From assembly GCA_028697255.1 (NCBI GenBank), contig JAQVFM010000006.1, positions 1 to 53,371 on the forward strand: a stretch of DNA of 53,371 nucleotides. Reading direction: 5' to 3'. The notes below the pieces were generated by a model. The model did no database searches. It saw nothing but the letters and a program-made list of their open reading frames with translations, and was not told the DNA's origin. The position numbers were made by a program, and so were the translations under genes. The DNA comes from Oscillospiraceae bacterium. GTDB lineage: Bacteria; Bacillota; Clostridia; Oscillospirales; Acutalibacteraceae. Shown piece by piece: positions 41,590-48,906 of this stretch; position 1 is the stretch's first letter; every line of letters starts with the position of its first letter.

Positions 41590-42612
41590 ATGCTGATTTT
41601 TCCTGCAATTGATATAAAGGACGGCAAATGTGTACGCCTTTATAAAGGGGATTTTTCAACCGTCCATCAGGTGGCCGAAAATCCGCTTAGTACCGCGTGT
41701 GCTTTTTTTGATTCGGGCGCCGAATGGATTCACATGGTTGATTTGGACGGTGCCAGAACCGGACAGCGTAAAAATTCCTCAATATTTATTGAAATAGCAA
41801 AAAAAAGCAGACTTAAGGTGCAATTGGGCGGCGGCATACGCGATATGGAAACGCTGGAATATTATTTTTCGCACGGTATTTCGCGCTGTATACTCGGCTC
41901 GGCGGCTGTTAAAAATCCTGATCTGGTACGCAGTGCTGTCAAGGCTTATGGCGACAAAATTGCTGTCGGAATTGATGCGGTTGACGGCATGGTTGCAGCA
42001 GAGGGGTGGCTTGAAATATCAAGCATGCCATACATAGAAATGGCAAAGCAAATGGAGGGTTTCGGCGTCAAAACACTGATATTCACCGATATATCAAAGG
42101 ACGGCACACTTGAAGGGCCGAATTTCGAACAGCTTAGGGCGCTGTCCGAGGCAGTTTCATGTAACATTATCGCATCGGGCGGCATACGCGATTTGTCTAA
42201 CATACGCACGCTTGCCCAACTCAATCTTTACGGCGCTATATGCGGCAAATCCATTTACAGCGGCACACTAAATCTGCCTTCGGCTATTGTTACGGCCGAT
42301 ATTGACAGGTTGTTTAAAAAAAGTGATTTGATCCCTACGATTGTGCAAGAAGACAGTACCGGTGAGGTTTTAATGTTGGCGTATATGAACCGCACATCAC
42401 TTAAACGCACAATACAAACCGGCAAAACATGGTTTTGGAGCCGATCAAGGCAGCAATATTGGAACAAGGGTGAGACAAGCGGTAATTTCCAGCATGTTGT
42501 TTCAATATCTGCTGACTGCGACGATGATACACTGCTTGTGCGCGTCATACAGGATGGTGCGGCATGCCATACAGGGGCGCATTCTTGTTTTTTTAAAGAA
42601 TTTTATAAATGA
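41590..42612 (+). CDS. hisAI: HisA-HisI fusion: ProFAR isomerase plus phosphoribosyl-AMP cyclohydrolase
   Basis: One 340-residue frame contains two complete enzymes. Residues 1 to about 234 are HisA, the (beta/alpha)8 isomerase, with catalytic D8 ([15 protein letters not shown]) and D129 (VGIDAVDG) and phosphate loops LGGGIRD and IASGGIRD. Residues about 238-340 are HisI, with [41 protein letters not shown], the metal-binding DCDDDT (C310) and the zinc motif [11 protein letters not shown] (C326, C333). The usual order is hisA-hisF-hisI; here hisF is missing at exactly the junction. The two activities catalyse successive steps (HisI makes the HisA substrate), so channelling is conceivable. The frame is uninterrupted; both domains look active. 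Confidence 0.93.
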   Translation: MLIFPAIDIKDGKCVRLYKGDFSTVHQVAENPLSTACAFFDSGAEWIHMVDLDGARTGQRKNSSIFIEIAKKSRLKVQLGGGIRDMETLEYYFSHGISRCILGSAAVKNPDLVRSAVKAYGDKIAVGIDAVDGMVAAEGWLEISSMPYIEMAKQMEGFGVKTLIFTDISKDGTLEGPNFEQLRALSEAVSCNIIASGGIRDLSNIRTLAQLNLYGAICGKSIYSGTLNLPSAIVTADIDRLFKKSDLIPTIVQEDSTGEVLMLAYMNRTSLKRTIQTGKTWFWSRSRQQYWNKGETSGNFQHVVSISADCDDDTLLVRVIQDGAACHTGAHSCFFKEFYK

Positions 42613-42624
42613 GGTTTTATCATT

Positions 42625-42951
42625 ATGAACGGTTGCATACAAAATGTTTATGACACAATCTTAGACAGGCGGGAAAACCCGAGTGAAAATTCATATACAA
42701 GATATTTGTTTGATAAGGGTATCGACAAGATATTAAAAAAAGTGGGGGAGGAAACCGCCGAGGTATTGGTTGCCGCAAAAAATGGCGACAATAATGATAC
42801 TGTCGCCGAAATTGCCGACTTGACATATCATTTGCTTGTGTTAATGGCACTGCAGGGTATTAAACCGCAGGATGTGGCGGCGGTTTTGGAGCAAAGACAT
42901 AAAAATAAGGGAAACCTAAAGCAATTTCATAAAACCGATAAAAACACATAA
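42625..42951 (+). CDS. hisE: Phosphoribosyl-ATP diphosphatase
   Basis: It hydrolyses phosphoribosyl-ATP to phosphoribosyl-AMP and pyrophosphate, the step before HisI. The 108-residue MazG-like helical protein has ENSYTRYLFDKGIDKILKKVGEETAEVLVAAKNGDNN and EIADLTYHLLVLMALQGI, with the metal-binding acidic pairs. It is free-standing, whereas in many bacteria it is fused to HisI; here HisI is fused to HisA instead. It is the last gene before a strong terminator. Confidence 0.95.
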   Translation: MNGCIQNVYDTILDRRENPSENSYTRYLFDKGIDKILKKVGEETAEVLVAAKNGDNNDTVAEIADLTYHLLVLMALQGIKPQDVAAVLEQRHKNKGNLKQFHKTDKNT

Positions 42952-42957
42952 GCGCAC

Positions 42958-42997
42958 AAAAAAACAGGCGAGATAGCTTCCCGCCTGTTTTTTTTAT
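42958..42997. terminator. Bidirectional terminator between his operon and fba
   Basis: AAAACAGGCG pairs with CGCCTGTTTT around an 11-nt loop, with A-runs before and T-runs after. It can end both the plus-strand his operon and the converging fba gene. Confidence 0.92.
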
Positions 42998-43001
42998 AAA
43001 T

Positions 43002-43937
43002 CTATGCCTTGTTGGCACAACCAAGAACATTTTGAATTTTATGCTTAACAACGTCGGTGATAAAGTCACGACCAACTCCAAGATACTTGCGCGGGTCAAA
43101 ACCTGTGGGGTTTTCTGCAAGATTTTTGCGAATTCCTGCGGTCATTGCAAGTCGCAAATCCGAATCGACATTAATTTTGCAAACTGCCATGCTTGCCGCC
43201 TTGCGCAGCATATCCTCGGGAATTCCGATAGCGTCGGCCATTTGCCCGCCGTAACGGTTTACGATATCGACATATTCGGGTAAAACCGAAGACGCGCCGT
43301 GCAGCACAATCGGAAACCCGGGCAGGCGGTCCATTACCTCCTGCAAAATATCAAATCTTAGCTGTGGTTTTTGACCGGGCTTGAATTTAAAAGCGCCGTG
43401 GCTTGTTCCGATAGCAATAGCTAATGAATCAACGCCGGTGCGAGATACAAATTCCTGCACCTGTCCGGGATCTGTAAAAGAGGCTTTGTCAGCATCAACT
43501 TTGACTTCGTCCTCGATTCCGGCAAGCTGTCCCAGCTCGCCCTCAACTGTGACATTTCGTGCATGGGCATAATCGACAACCTTTTTTGTCAATGCGACAT
43601 TTTCTTCAAAATCAAGGTGTGATCCGTCTATCATAACAGACGTAAAGCCGCTGTCTATGCAGTCTTTGCAAAGCTCAAAGCTTGAACCGTGGTCAAGGTG
43701 AAGAGCAATCGGCAATCCGGTTTCATCAACGGCTGCTTTGACCATACCGAAAAGATAATTGTGTCGGGCATATTTTCGCGCCGATGAGGATACCTGAAGA
43801 ATGACCGGAGAATTAAGCTCCTTACACGCGTCGACAATACCCTGAACAATCTCCATATTGTTCACGTTGAATGCGCCGATGGCGTATCCACCCTCATAAG
43901 CATTTTTAAACATTTCCTTTGTGTTGACAAGCGGCAT
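43002..43937 (-). CDS. fba: Class II fructose-bisphosphate aldolase
   Basis: This zinc-dependent aldolase of glycolysis and gluconeogenesis splits fructose 1,6-bisphosphate to two triose phosphates. In the 311 residues the metal ligands are visible in ALHLDHGSSFELCKDCIDSGFTSVMIDGSHLDF and GTSHGAFKFKPGQ, followed by VLHGASSV. VEGELGQLAGIEDEV is the typical flexible region. The start ATG follows GGAGGTTGTTAAAAA. It stands alone; a terminator hairpin lies on each side. Confidence 0.95.
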   Translation of the reverse strand: MPLVNTKEMFKNAYEGGYAIGAFNVNNMEIVQGIVDACKELNSPVILQVSSSARKYARHNYLFGMVKAAVDETGLPIALHLDHGSSFELCKDCIDSGFTSVMIDGSHLDFEENVALTKKVVDYAHARNVTVEGELGQLAGIEDEVKVDADKASFTDPGQVQEFVSRTGVDSLAIAIGTSHGAFKFKPGQKPQLRFDILQEVMDRLPGFPIVLHGASSVLPEYVDIVNRYGGQMADAIGIPEDMLRKAASMAVCKINVDSDLRLAMTAGIRKNLAENPTGFDPRKYLGVGRDFITDVVKHKIQNVLGCANKA

Positions 43938-43981
43938 TTTTTAACAACCTCCTAATTATTGCGAAAACAAGATCCATAAAC

Positions 43982-44001
43982 CTGCCGCAAAAAGCCGGCA
44001 G
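43982..44001 (-). terminator. Possible hairpin after the lipoprotein gene
   Basis: On the minus strand CTGCCGG-CTTTTTG-CGGCAG forms a short stem, but no clean T-tract follows, so it is a weak terminator or just a spacer hairpin between the lipoprotein gene and fba. Confidence 0.35.
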
Positions 44002-44081
44002 AGATCTTTCACCGTTAAACAGTATACAATATATTTTAAAAAATAAAAAGAGGTTGATAAAAAATTATCTGACTAAAATTT

Positions 44082-44609
44082 TTATGCTTTACTTTCCGAC
44101 GTCAATAAAAAGTTTGAAAATTCCGCCGTAAGGCCGGTTGAAGGCATGCGTATCATTAAAAGCTTGCCGGTTTTGGGATCTGACAGTATTTCGAATTCGC
44201 CAGACACAGTAGTGCCCTTTGTCATAAGTCCGTCCTCGGTTATTTCGCCGCCGTCTTGGTTACCGATTGCAGTATCGAGAACACTTAGCAGGCTTTTGCC
44301 AAGCGCGCTTTGTGGCACGGTTTCCGGATTGACATCAAATGACAGGCCGTACAATTTTAAAGATATCGTTTCACCATTCCAATGCATCGACAAGCCTTTA
44401 ATTGTTTCCGGTTCTTCAATATCAAGGCTAAGTGTGCCGGCCGAATCGCGTGTTAAATGTCCTTTTACATTCATGTCCTGATACTGTACATCCACATCGC
44501 AGGAAAAGCCGGTGATAACCGGCTGCTCGGTTCGTTTCTTTTTAAGGCACGCAGTTAAACTGAAGATGATAATAAATGAAATCAACAGACAAACAAAGCG
44601 GCGAAGCAT
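44082..44609 (-). CDS. Putative lipoprotein of unknown function
   Basis: The 175-residue protein has a classical signal peptide ending in the lipobox SLTAC (cysteine at about 21) followed by KKKR, so it is exported and probably lipid-anchored on the outer face of the membrane. The remainder (FSCDVDVQYQDMNVKGHLTRDSAGTLSLDIEEPETIKGLSM) is rich in beta-strand-type sequence, resembling small LolA/YdaJ-type or carrier-like folds, but I recognise no family. TAGGAGC precedes the ATG. It lies 12 bp after the NAD(P)HX repair gene and is probably in its operon. Confidence 0.7.
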   Translation of the reverse strand: MLRRFVCLLISFIIIFSLTACLKKKRTEQPVITGFSCDVDVQYQDMNVKGHLTRDSAGTLSLDIEEPETIKGLSMHWNGETISLKLYGLSFDVNPETVPQSALGKSLLSVLDTAIGNQDGGEITEDGLMTKGTTVSGEFEILSDPKTGKLLMIRMPSTGLTAEFSNFLLTSESKA

Positions 44610-44620
44610 GTTTTCAGCTC

Positions 44621-46156
44621 CTATTTTTCTAAGATTAAAAACAGTCCGCTTAGTTCATCTATTATATCCGACGGAAGCATATAATGCTGTGACAGACGCG
44701 CGGCTGCCCTGTCTCCTGCCAGACCATGAAGATGGACACCGCATATAACCGCATCAAGCGGATTTAATCCTTGAGCGGCAAAAGCTGCAATCATGCCGGC
44801 CAGCACATCCCCGCTGCCACCGGTTGCCATTCCGGGATTGCCGACAGTATTGATAAAGGGGGACTGCCCGGGTGCTGCAATTACCGTTTGGTGCCCTTTG
44901 AGCACTATGATGGCTCCGGTTTGGTCACAAAGGAGCTGGGCAGCCTGTGCACGGTTTGACTGTATTTCTGCAATGCTTTTGCCCGTAAGACGCGCCATTT
45001 CGCCGGGATGCGGAGTCATAATGAGAGGTGCGCGGACTGTTTTCAATCTATTTATATGTTTGGCTGCGATATTTATACCGTCCGCATCTAAAACAATTGG
45101 GCAATGTGCGTTTACAAGACAGTCTATGACAAGAGATTCGGCTCCCGCTGATTGTCCAAGTCCGCAGCCAATCAGTACCGCGTCCGCCTTGCGCATATGT
45201 TCGCGTAAAACACTGCGCGAATGCAAGGCAAAATCGCCGGAAGCAGTTTGTTCAAGTAACAGGAATATCGGTTCACAAAGCTGTGATGCAACGATAGGAT
45301 AAAGTGTAGCGGGCACGGCAGCCTCGACAAGACCGACACCACAACGCAACGCTGCTCTAACAGCTAATACAGCCGCTCCCGCCATTCCTGTGCTGCCGCA
45401 GAGTGTTAGCAGGCGACCATAGTCACCCTTATTAGTGTCAGCTGCCCGCTTGCTAAAACAACGTCCAACCATTTCAAGGTTGATTTCATTTTGGCTTGGA
45501 CGATACTGCTTTAGTATTTGCTCGTCAATTCCTATTGAAACCACATACACTTCACCGCACAAGTCAACGCCGCTTTTTGAAACTAACCCGGTTTTGTTCG
45601 CCGTAAACGTAACGGTTAAATTAGCCTTTATCGCATCAGTGTCATATTCACCGGTGTCGGCGTTAACACCGCTTGGAACGTCAACCGCGATAACAGGAAC
45701 AAGGCATTGATTAACAATGCGTAAAAACCCCCTGAGATAGTTAGGCAGCTCACCTTTAAAGCCAATTCCGAAAATAGCATCTACAATAAGTTCAGCGTTG
45801 CAAATGCTGTTTTCGGCAACGTAGGGCTGCGACTGCAAGTCAACAATCCTTGCATCACTCTTTAGTATGCGCGACAGCATTTCTGCAGCATTAGAGGACG
45901 ACGGCTTGCCGCAAGTGAGGATAACCGTAACGGTTGCACCCTCCTCCATGAGTTTGCGTGCGATTACAAACCCGTCACCGCCGTTATTGCCTTTGCCGCA
46001 TAGCAGGGCAACACGTTTGCCTGCAATATCAAATTTTGAGCGAATAAGCCTTGCGGCCGCACTGCCGGCATTTTCCATCAGTCGCAGCTCATCCATGCCG
46101 CCTTGAATAGCTTTTTGTTCTATTTCCCTCATTTGAGATGTGGATATTATCAGCAT
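44621..46156 (-). CDS. nnr: Bifunctional NAD(P)H-hydrate epimerase/ADP-dependent dehydratase
   Basis: It repairs damaged hydrated NAD(P)H. The 511 residues hold an N-terminal epimerase domain (YjeF_N, about 1-215, LLCGKGNNGGDGFVIARKL, AIFGIGFKGELP) and a C-terminal ADP-dependent dehydratase (about 230-510, MTPHPGEMARLTG, and the nucleotide-binding GNPGMATGGSGDVLAGMIAAFAAQG). This is the usual fused form. The ATG at 46156 has a G-rich GGGGGTG upstream. It forms an operon with the lipoprotein gene. Confidence 0.95.
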   Translation of the reverse strand: MLIISTSQMREIEQKAIQGGMDELRLMENAGSAAARLIRSKFDIAGKRVALLCGKGNNGGDGFVIARKLMEEGATVTVILTCGKPSSSNAAEMLSRILKSDARIVDLQSQPYVAENSICNAELIVDAIFGIGFKGELPNYLRGFLRIVNQCLVPVIAVDVPSGVNADTGEYDTDAIKANLTVTFTANKTGLVSKSGVDLCGEVYVVSIGIDEQILKQYRPSQNEINLEMVGRCFSKRAADTNKGDYGRLLTLCGSTGMAGAAVLAVRAALRCGVGLVEAAVPATLYPIVASQLCEPIFLLLEQTASGDFALHSRSVLREHMRKADAVLIGCGLGQSAGAESLVIDCLVNAHCPIVLDADGINIAAKHINRLKTVRAPLIMTPHPGEMARLTGKSIAEIQSNRAQAAQLLCDQTGAIIVLKGHQTVIAAPGQSPFINTVGNPGMATGGSGDVLAGMIAAFAAQGLNPLDAVICGVHLHGLAGDRAAARLSQHYMLPSDIIDELSGLFLILEK

Positions 46157-46173
46157 CAGAACACCCCCATTAT

Positions 46174-46202
46174 AAAAAAAGAGGAGGACATAATGCCCCC
46201 CC
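46174..46202 (-). terminator. Terminator after the small membrane protein gene
   Basis: On the minus strand GGGGGGG and CCTCCTC pair (with G-U pairs) around CATTATGT and run into TTTTTTT. It separates the 46217 gene from nnr. Confidence 0.7.
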
Positions 46203-46216
46203 GTTGGTTATAATAA

Positions 46217-46741
46217 TTATTGTGTTTTTTTATTAGTTTCACGCAGTACAAGTGCAGACAGCCCTGATTTCAGCGCTTCAAGCACACGTTTTTCGGGCTG
46301 AAACACCACTAAAGTGTGACCGTTTTTTTTGCTGCGATAGGTAAAACACCATAAATCATTTTCAGCGAGAGAGGGGGCGGCAATAACGCGCCGGTCAAAT
46401 TGACGCACAGCATAGTCCGGTGCATTATAAGGTTCAAGCACCTCGATTTTAGATCCTGCAACCGATACAATTCGTTTGCGCTTTCGCCGCGCGATAATTT
46501 GGTCAATATCTATTTCCCCGTTTGTGACGCTGTATTCATATTCAATATTTAAAGATGTCAGGAACCACCAAATACCATATCCGATGCCTGCGATTATAAG
46601 CAGCGATAGCGGAGCAAATGCGAATAAATATGGTAGAAAAATAGTTATAATAATCAATGCGGCCGTTATGGAACCGAAAATGATGGCATACTCCTTAGCG
46701 CCTTTTTTCTTTGCCACAATTTGTTCCACAAACGTATCCAT
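46217..46741 (-). CDS. Small membrane protein, DUF6106-like
   Basis: The 174-residue protein starts MDTFVEQIVAKKKGAKEYAII; the track's longer 46825 start is rejected because AAAGGAGTG lies just before the ATG at 46741. Two adjacent membrane segments (about 22-65) are followed by a soluble part with EYEYSVTNGEIDIDQIIARRKRKRIVSV and CFTYRSKKNGHTLVVFQPEKRVLEAL. I believe this matches the DUF6106 family of Clostridia, function unknown. The C-terminal half resembles a PH-like cytoplasmic domain; that is only an impression. It is divergent from oadG. Confidence 0.7.
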   Translation of the reverse strand: MDTFVEQIVAKKKGAKEYAIIFGSITAALIIITIFLPYLFAFAPLSLLIIAGIGYGIWWFLTSLNIEYEYSVTNGEIDIDQIIARRKRKRIVSVAGSKIEVLEPYNAPDYAVRQFDRRVIAAPSLAENDLWCFTYRSKKNGHTLVVFQPEKRVLEALKSGLSALVLRETNKKTQ

Positions 46742-46828
46742 AATAAGCACTCCTTTAAATTGGCAAAATAATGTCCACAATGTGGATAACACAACTATTA
46801 TACACATAAGCCGATATAAATTCAACGA

Positions 46829-46846
46829 TTGTTAGAAATTTAAAAT
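46829..46846. promoter_or_regulatory. Rex-like site upstream of oadGB
   Basis: TTGTTAGAAATTTAAAAT matches the reverse complement of the hydrogenase Rex site (TTGTTAGAAATTTAACAA) at 16 of 18 positions; both share the preceding CAACGA. It lies just upstream of the promoter of oadGB. Confidence 0.4.
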
Positions 46847-46861
46847 TTTTTTAGTTTATAA

Positions 46862-46890
46862 TTGAAATAAAATAACAATTGATGTATAAT
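46862..46890 (+). promoter_or_regulatory. Promoter of oadG-oadB
   Basis: TTGAAA (46862-46867), 17 bp, TATAAT (46885-46890) with a TG just before the -10. It is about 68 bp before the chosen oadG start. Confidence 0.8.
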
Positions 46891-46957
46891 AAACACATTA
46901 ATTTAAAATGGGTAAATGTGGGCTTTTGACACGATTTTTGTTATGGAAGGTATGAAA

Positions 46958-47362
46958 ATGGGAGAATTTAAGTTTATATCGACTCTTGCGTCCGTAAAAG
47001 CGTCAGAAGTGATTTTAGACGCACTTTTTGTTATTGCAATAGGCGTGATAGTTGTTTTTATTGCGTTAATTTTGCTTACAGCAATTTTTTGGTTGTTCGG
47101 CAAATTTATGCAACAGGGACAAAAAACATCTGTCTTTGAAGAAAAGGGCGTTAACAACGATACATCATCAGAACCGCATATTTTGCCGGAGATTCCTGTT
47201 GCCGAAGCAGGAATCAGCGAAGAAGTGGTTGCTGTCATATCTGCTGCCGTGGCGGCAATGTCAGCCGACGGCAAACGCTATACAGTTCGCCGCGTCCGCC
47301 GGGTAGTCAATCGACCGGTTTGGGCAGCTGCCGGCATTGCCGAAAGTACACGACCCTTTTGA
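46958..47362 (+). CDS. OadG-family subunit of a sodium-pumping decarboxylase
   Basis: OadG is the small membrane-anchored gamma subunit that holds biotin-dependent, Na+-transporting decarboxylases together. The 135-residue product (from the ATG at 46958 with GGAAGG upstream; the track's GTG start at 46916 is less likely) has one membrane segment (LDALFVIAIGVIVVFIALILLTAIFWLF), the typical N-terminal layout, and a variable soluble part ending in AVAAMSADGKRYTVRRVRRV. It sits 50 bp before oadB. No gene for the carboxyltransferase alpha subunit or the biotin carrier is nearby. Confidence 0.78.
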   Translation: MGEFKFISTLASVKASEVILDALFVIAIGVIVVFIALILLTAIFWLFGKFMQQGQKTSVFEEKGVNNDTSSEPHILPEIPVAEAGISEEVVAVISAAVAAMSADGKRYTVRRVRRVVNRPVWAAAGIAESTRPF

Positions 47363-47411
47363 TTGCCGCGGACTGTACTAATATATCTAACCCCTCGAAA
47401 GGATTGAGTTA

Positions 47412-48728
47412 ATGAATTCACTGCTACAGGCTATTGTCGATATTTGGAATGAATCTGGTTTTGTGAGATTGTTCACATTGGGAACAGGGAACAATCTCTG
47501 GGAACGCATTGCCTCAGGCGGCATAGGAAATCTTATTATGCTTGGGATTGCCTGTATATTGCTATATTTAGCTATTAAAAAGCAGTTTGAGCCTTTGCTT
47601 TTGTTGCCCATAGCATTTGGCATGCTGTTAGTTAACCTGCCTTTGGGTGAAGTTATGAAATCACAGTTTAACACGCTGGTGCCGCTGACCGAACAGGAAT
47701 ATGCTAATTATCTTAAAGGTATTTTTGACCAATCGTATCCCGTGTTTGAAATGAACGGTCAGTATTATTGGCAGCATTTTGAAACCGGCGGACTGCTGTG
47801 GTACTTATATCAGGGAGTTAAATTCGGCATATATCCGCCGCTTATCTTTTTAGGAATAGGTGCAATGACCGATTTTGGACCGCTGATTGCAAATCCCAAA
47901 AGCTTTTTGTTGGGTGCGGCGGCTCAGCTTGGTATTTTCGCTACATTTTTCGGTGCGGCGGCGTTGGGACTTACGGGAATTTCTGATTTAACATTTTCAT
48001 CACAAGAAGCAGCCTCTATTGCGATAATCGGAGGTGCCGACGGACCGACTGCCATTTGGCTTACATCAAAGCTTGCGCCGCACCTACTTGGCCCGATTGC
48101 GGTTGCCGCTTATTCATATATGGCACTTGTTCCGATTATTCAACCACCGATTATGCGCGCCTTGACAACAAAAAAAGAGCGCTCGGTGGTTATGCAGCAG
48201 CTTCGTCCGGTATCCAAAACAGAAAAGATTATGTTTCCTATATTTGTCACTTTAATTGTTGTTTTGCTTTTACCAAGTGCGGCGCCATTGGTCGGCATGC
48301 TAATGCTTGGAAATCTGTTTCGCGAAAGCGGTGTTGTTGAGCGTATTTCCAAAACTGCCCAAAATGAGCTGATGAATATTATCACGATTTTCATAGGCGT
48401 GACTGTGGGTGCTACGGCTAATGCTGCAACATTCCTGCAGCCCAAAACCATCTTGATTATTATACTCGGGCTTATTGCGTTTTCGGTAGGAACGGCTGGT
48501 GGCGTGCTGTTTGGAAAGCTGATGTATTTCTTTACGGGCGGCAAGGTAAATCCCCTTATCGGCTCGGCGGGTGTTTCGGCAGTTCCTATGGCAGCACGTG
48601 TTTCACAAAAGGTTGGACAGCAGGAAAACCCGGCCAACTTTTTGCTGATGCACGCAATGGGTCCGAATGTTGCAGGAGTAATAGGTTCGGCTGTGGCTGC
48701 CGGCGTTTTGTTGACATTGTTCCAATAA
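47412..48728 (+). CDS. oadB: Sodium ion-translocating decarboxylase beta subunit
   Basis: This membrane subunit decarboxylates carboxybiotin and exports Na+, linking decarboxylation to a sodium gradient. The 438-residue protein has about nine membrane segments, the re-entrant signature [32 protein letters not shown] with the key aspartate, and a C-terminal [25 protein letters not shown] precedes the ATG. Family members serve oxaloacetate, methylmalonyl-CoA, glutaconyl-CoA or malonate decarboxylases; which acid is used cannot be told because the alpha subunit is not here. A terminator follows at once. Confidence 0.93.
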   Translation: MNSLLQAIVDIWNESGFVRLFTLGTGNNLWERIASGGIGNLIMLGIACILLYLAIKKQFEPLLLLPIAFGMLLVNLPLGEVMKSQFNTLVPLTEQEYANYLKGIFDQSYPVFEMNGQYYWQHFETGGLLWYLYQGVKFGIYPPLIFLGIGAMTDFGPLIANPKSFLLGAAAQLGIFATFFGAAALGLTGISDLTFSSQEAASIAIIGGADGPTAIWLTSKLAPHLLGPIAVAAYSYMALVPIIQPPIMRALTTKKERSVVMQQLRPVSKTEKIMFPIFVTLIVVLLLPSAAPLVGMLMLGNLFRESGVVERISKTAQNELMNIITIFIGVTVGATANAATFLQPKTILIIILGLIAFSVGTAGGVLFGKLMYFFTGGKVNPLIGSAGVSAVPMAARVSQKVGQQENPANFLLMHAMGPNVAGVIGSAVAAGVLLTLFQ

Positions 48729-48747
48729 GAATTTTAATATATAATAT

Positions 48748-48782
48748 AAAAAGGGGAAGGGCTGTTCTCTTCCTCTTTTTTT
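48748..48782 (+). terminator. Terminator of oadGB
   Basis: AAAAAGGGGAAG pairs with CTTCCTCTTTTT (one G-T wobble) around a 9-nt loop, followed by more Ts. It lies 19 bp after the oadB stop. Confidence 0.9.
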
Positions 48783-48799
48783 AAATGAATAATAGTCAA

Positions 48800-48845
48800 T
48801 TGCTAAATGCACGGGCGACCGCAGTTCAACCGCAAAGCAGTGCAT
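48800..48845 (-). repeat. Palindromic intergenic repeat, decayed copy 6 (reverse)
   Basis: AATTGCTAAATGCACGGGCGACCGCAGTTCAACC resembles the reverse complement of the element (ATTGCGAAATGCACGG...GGGCGAAC-ACA-GTTCGCCC) with several changes. It lies between the oadB terminator and pcrA. Confidence 0.5.
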
Positions 48846-48906
48846 TACTAAATCTGCTATTAAATGAATAACTTGAAATGATTAATAAATGGGGGAAACG
48901 GGTGCA

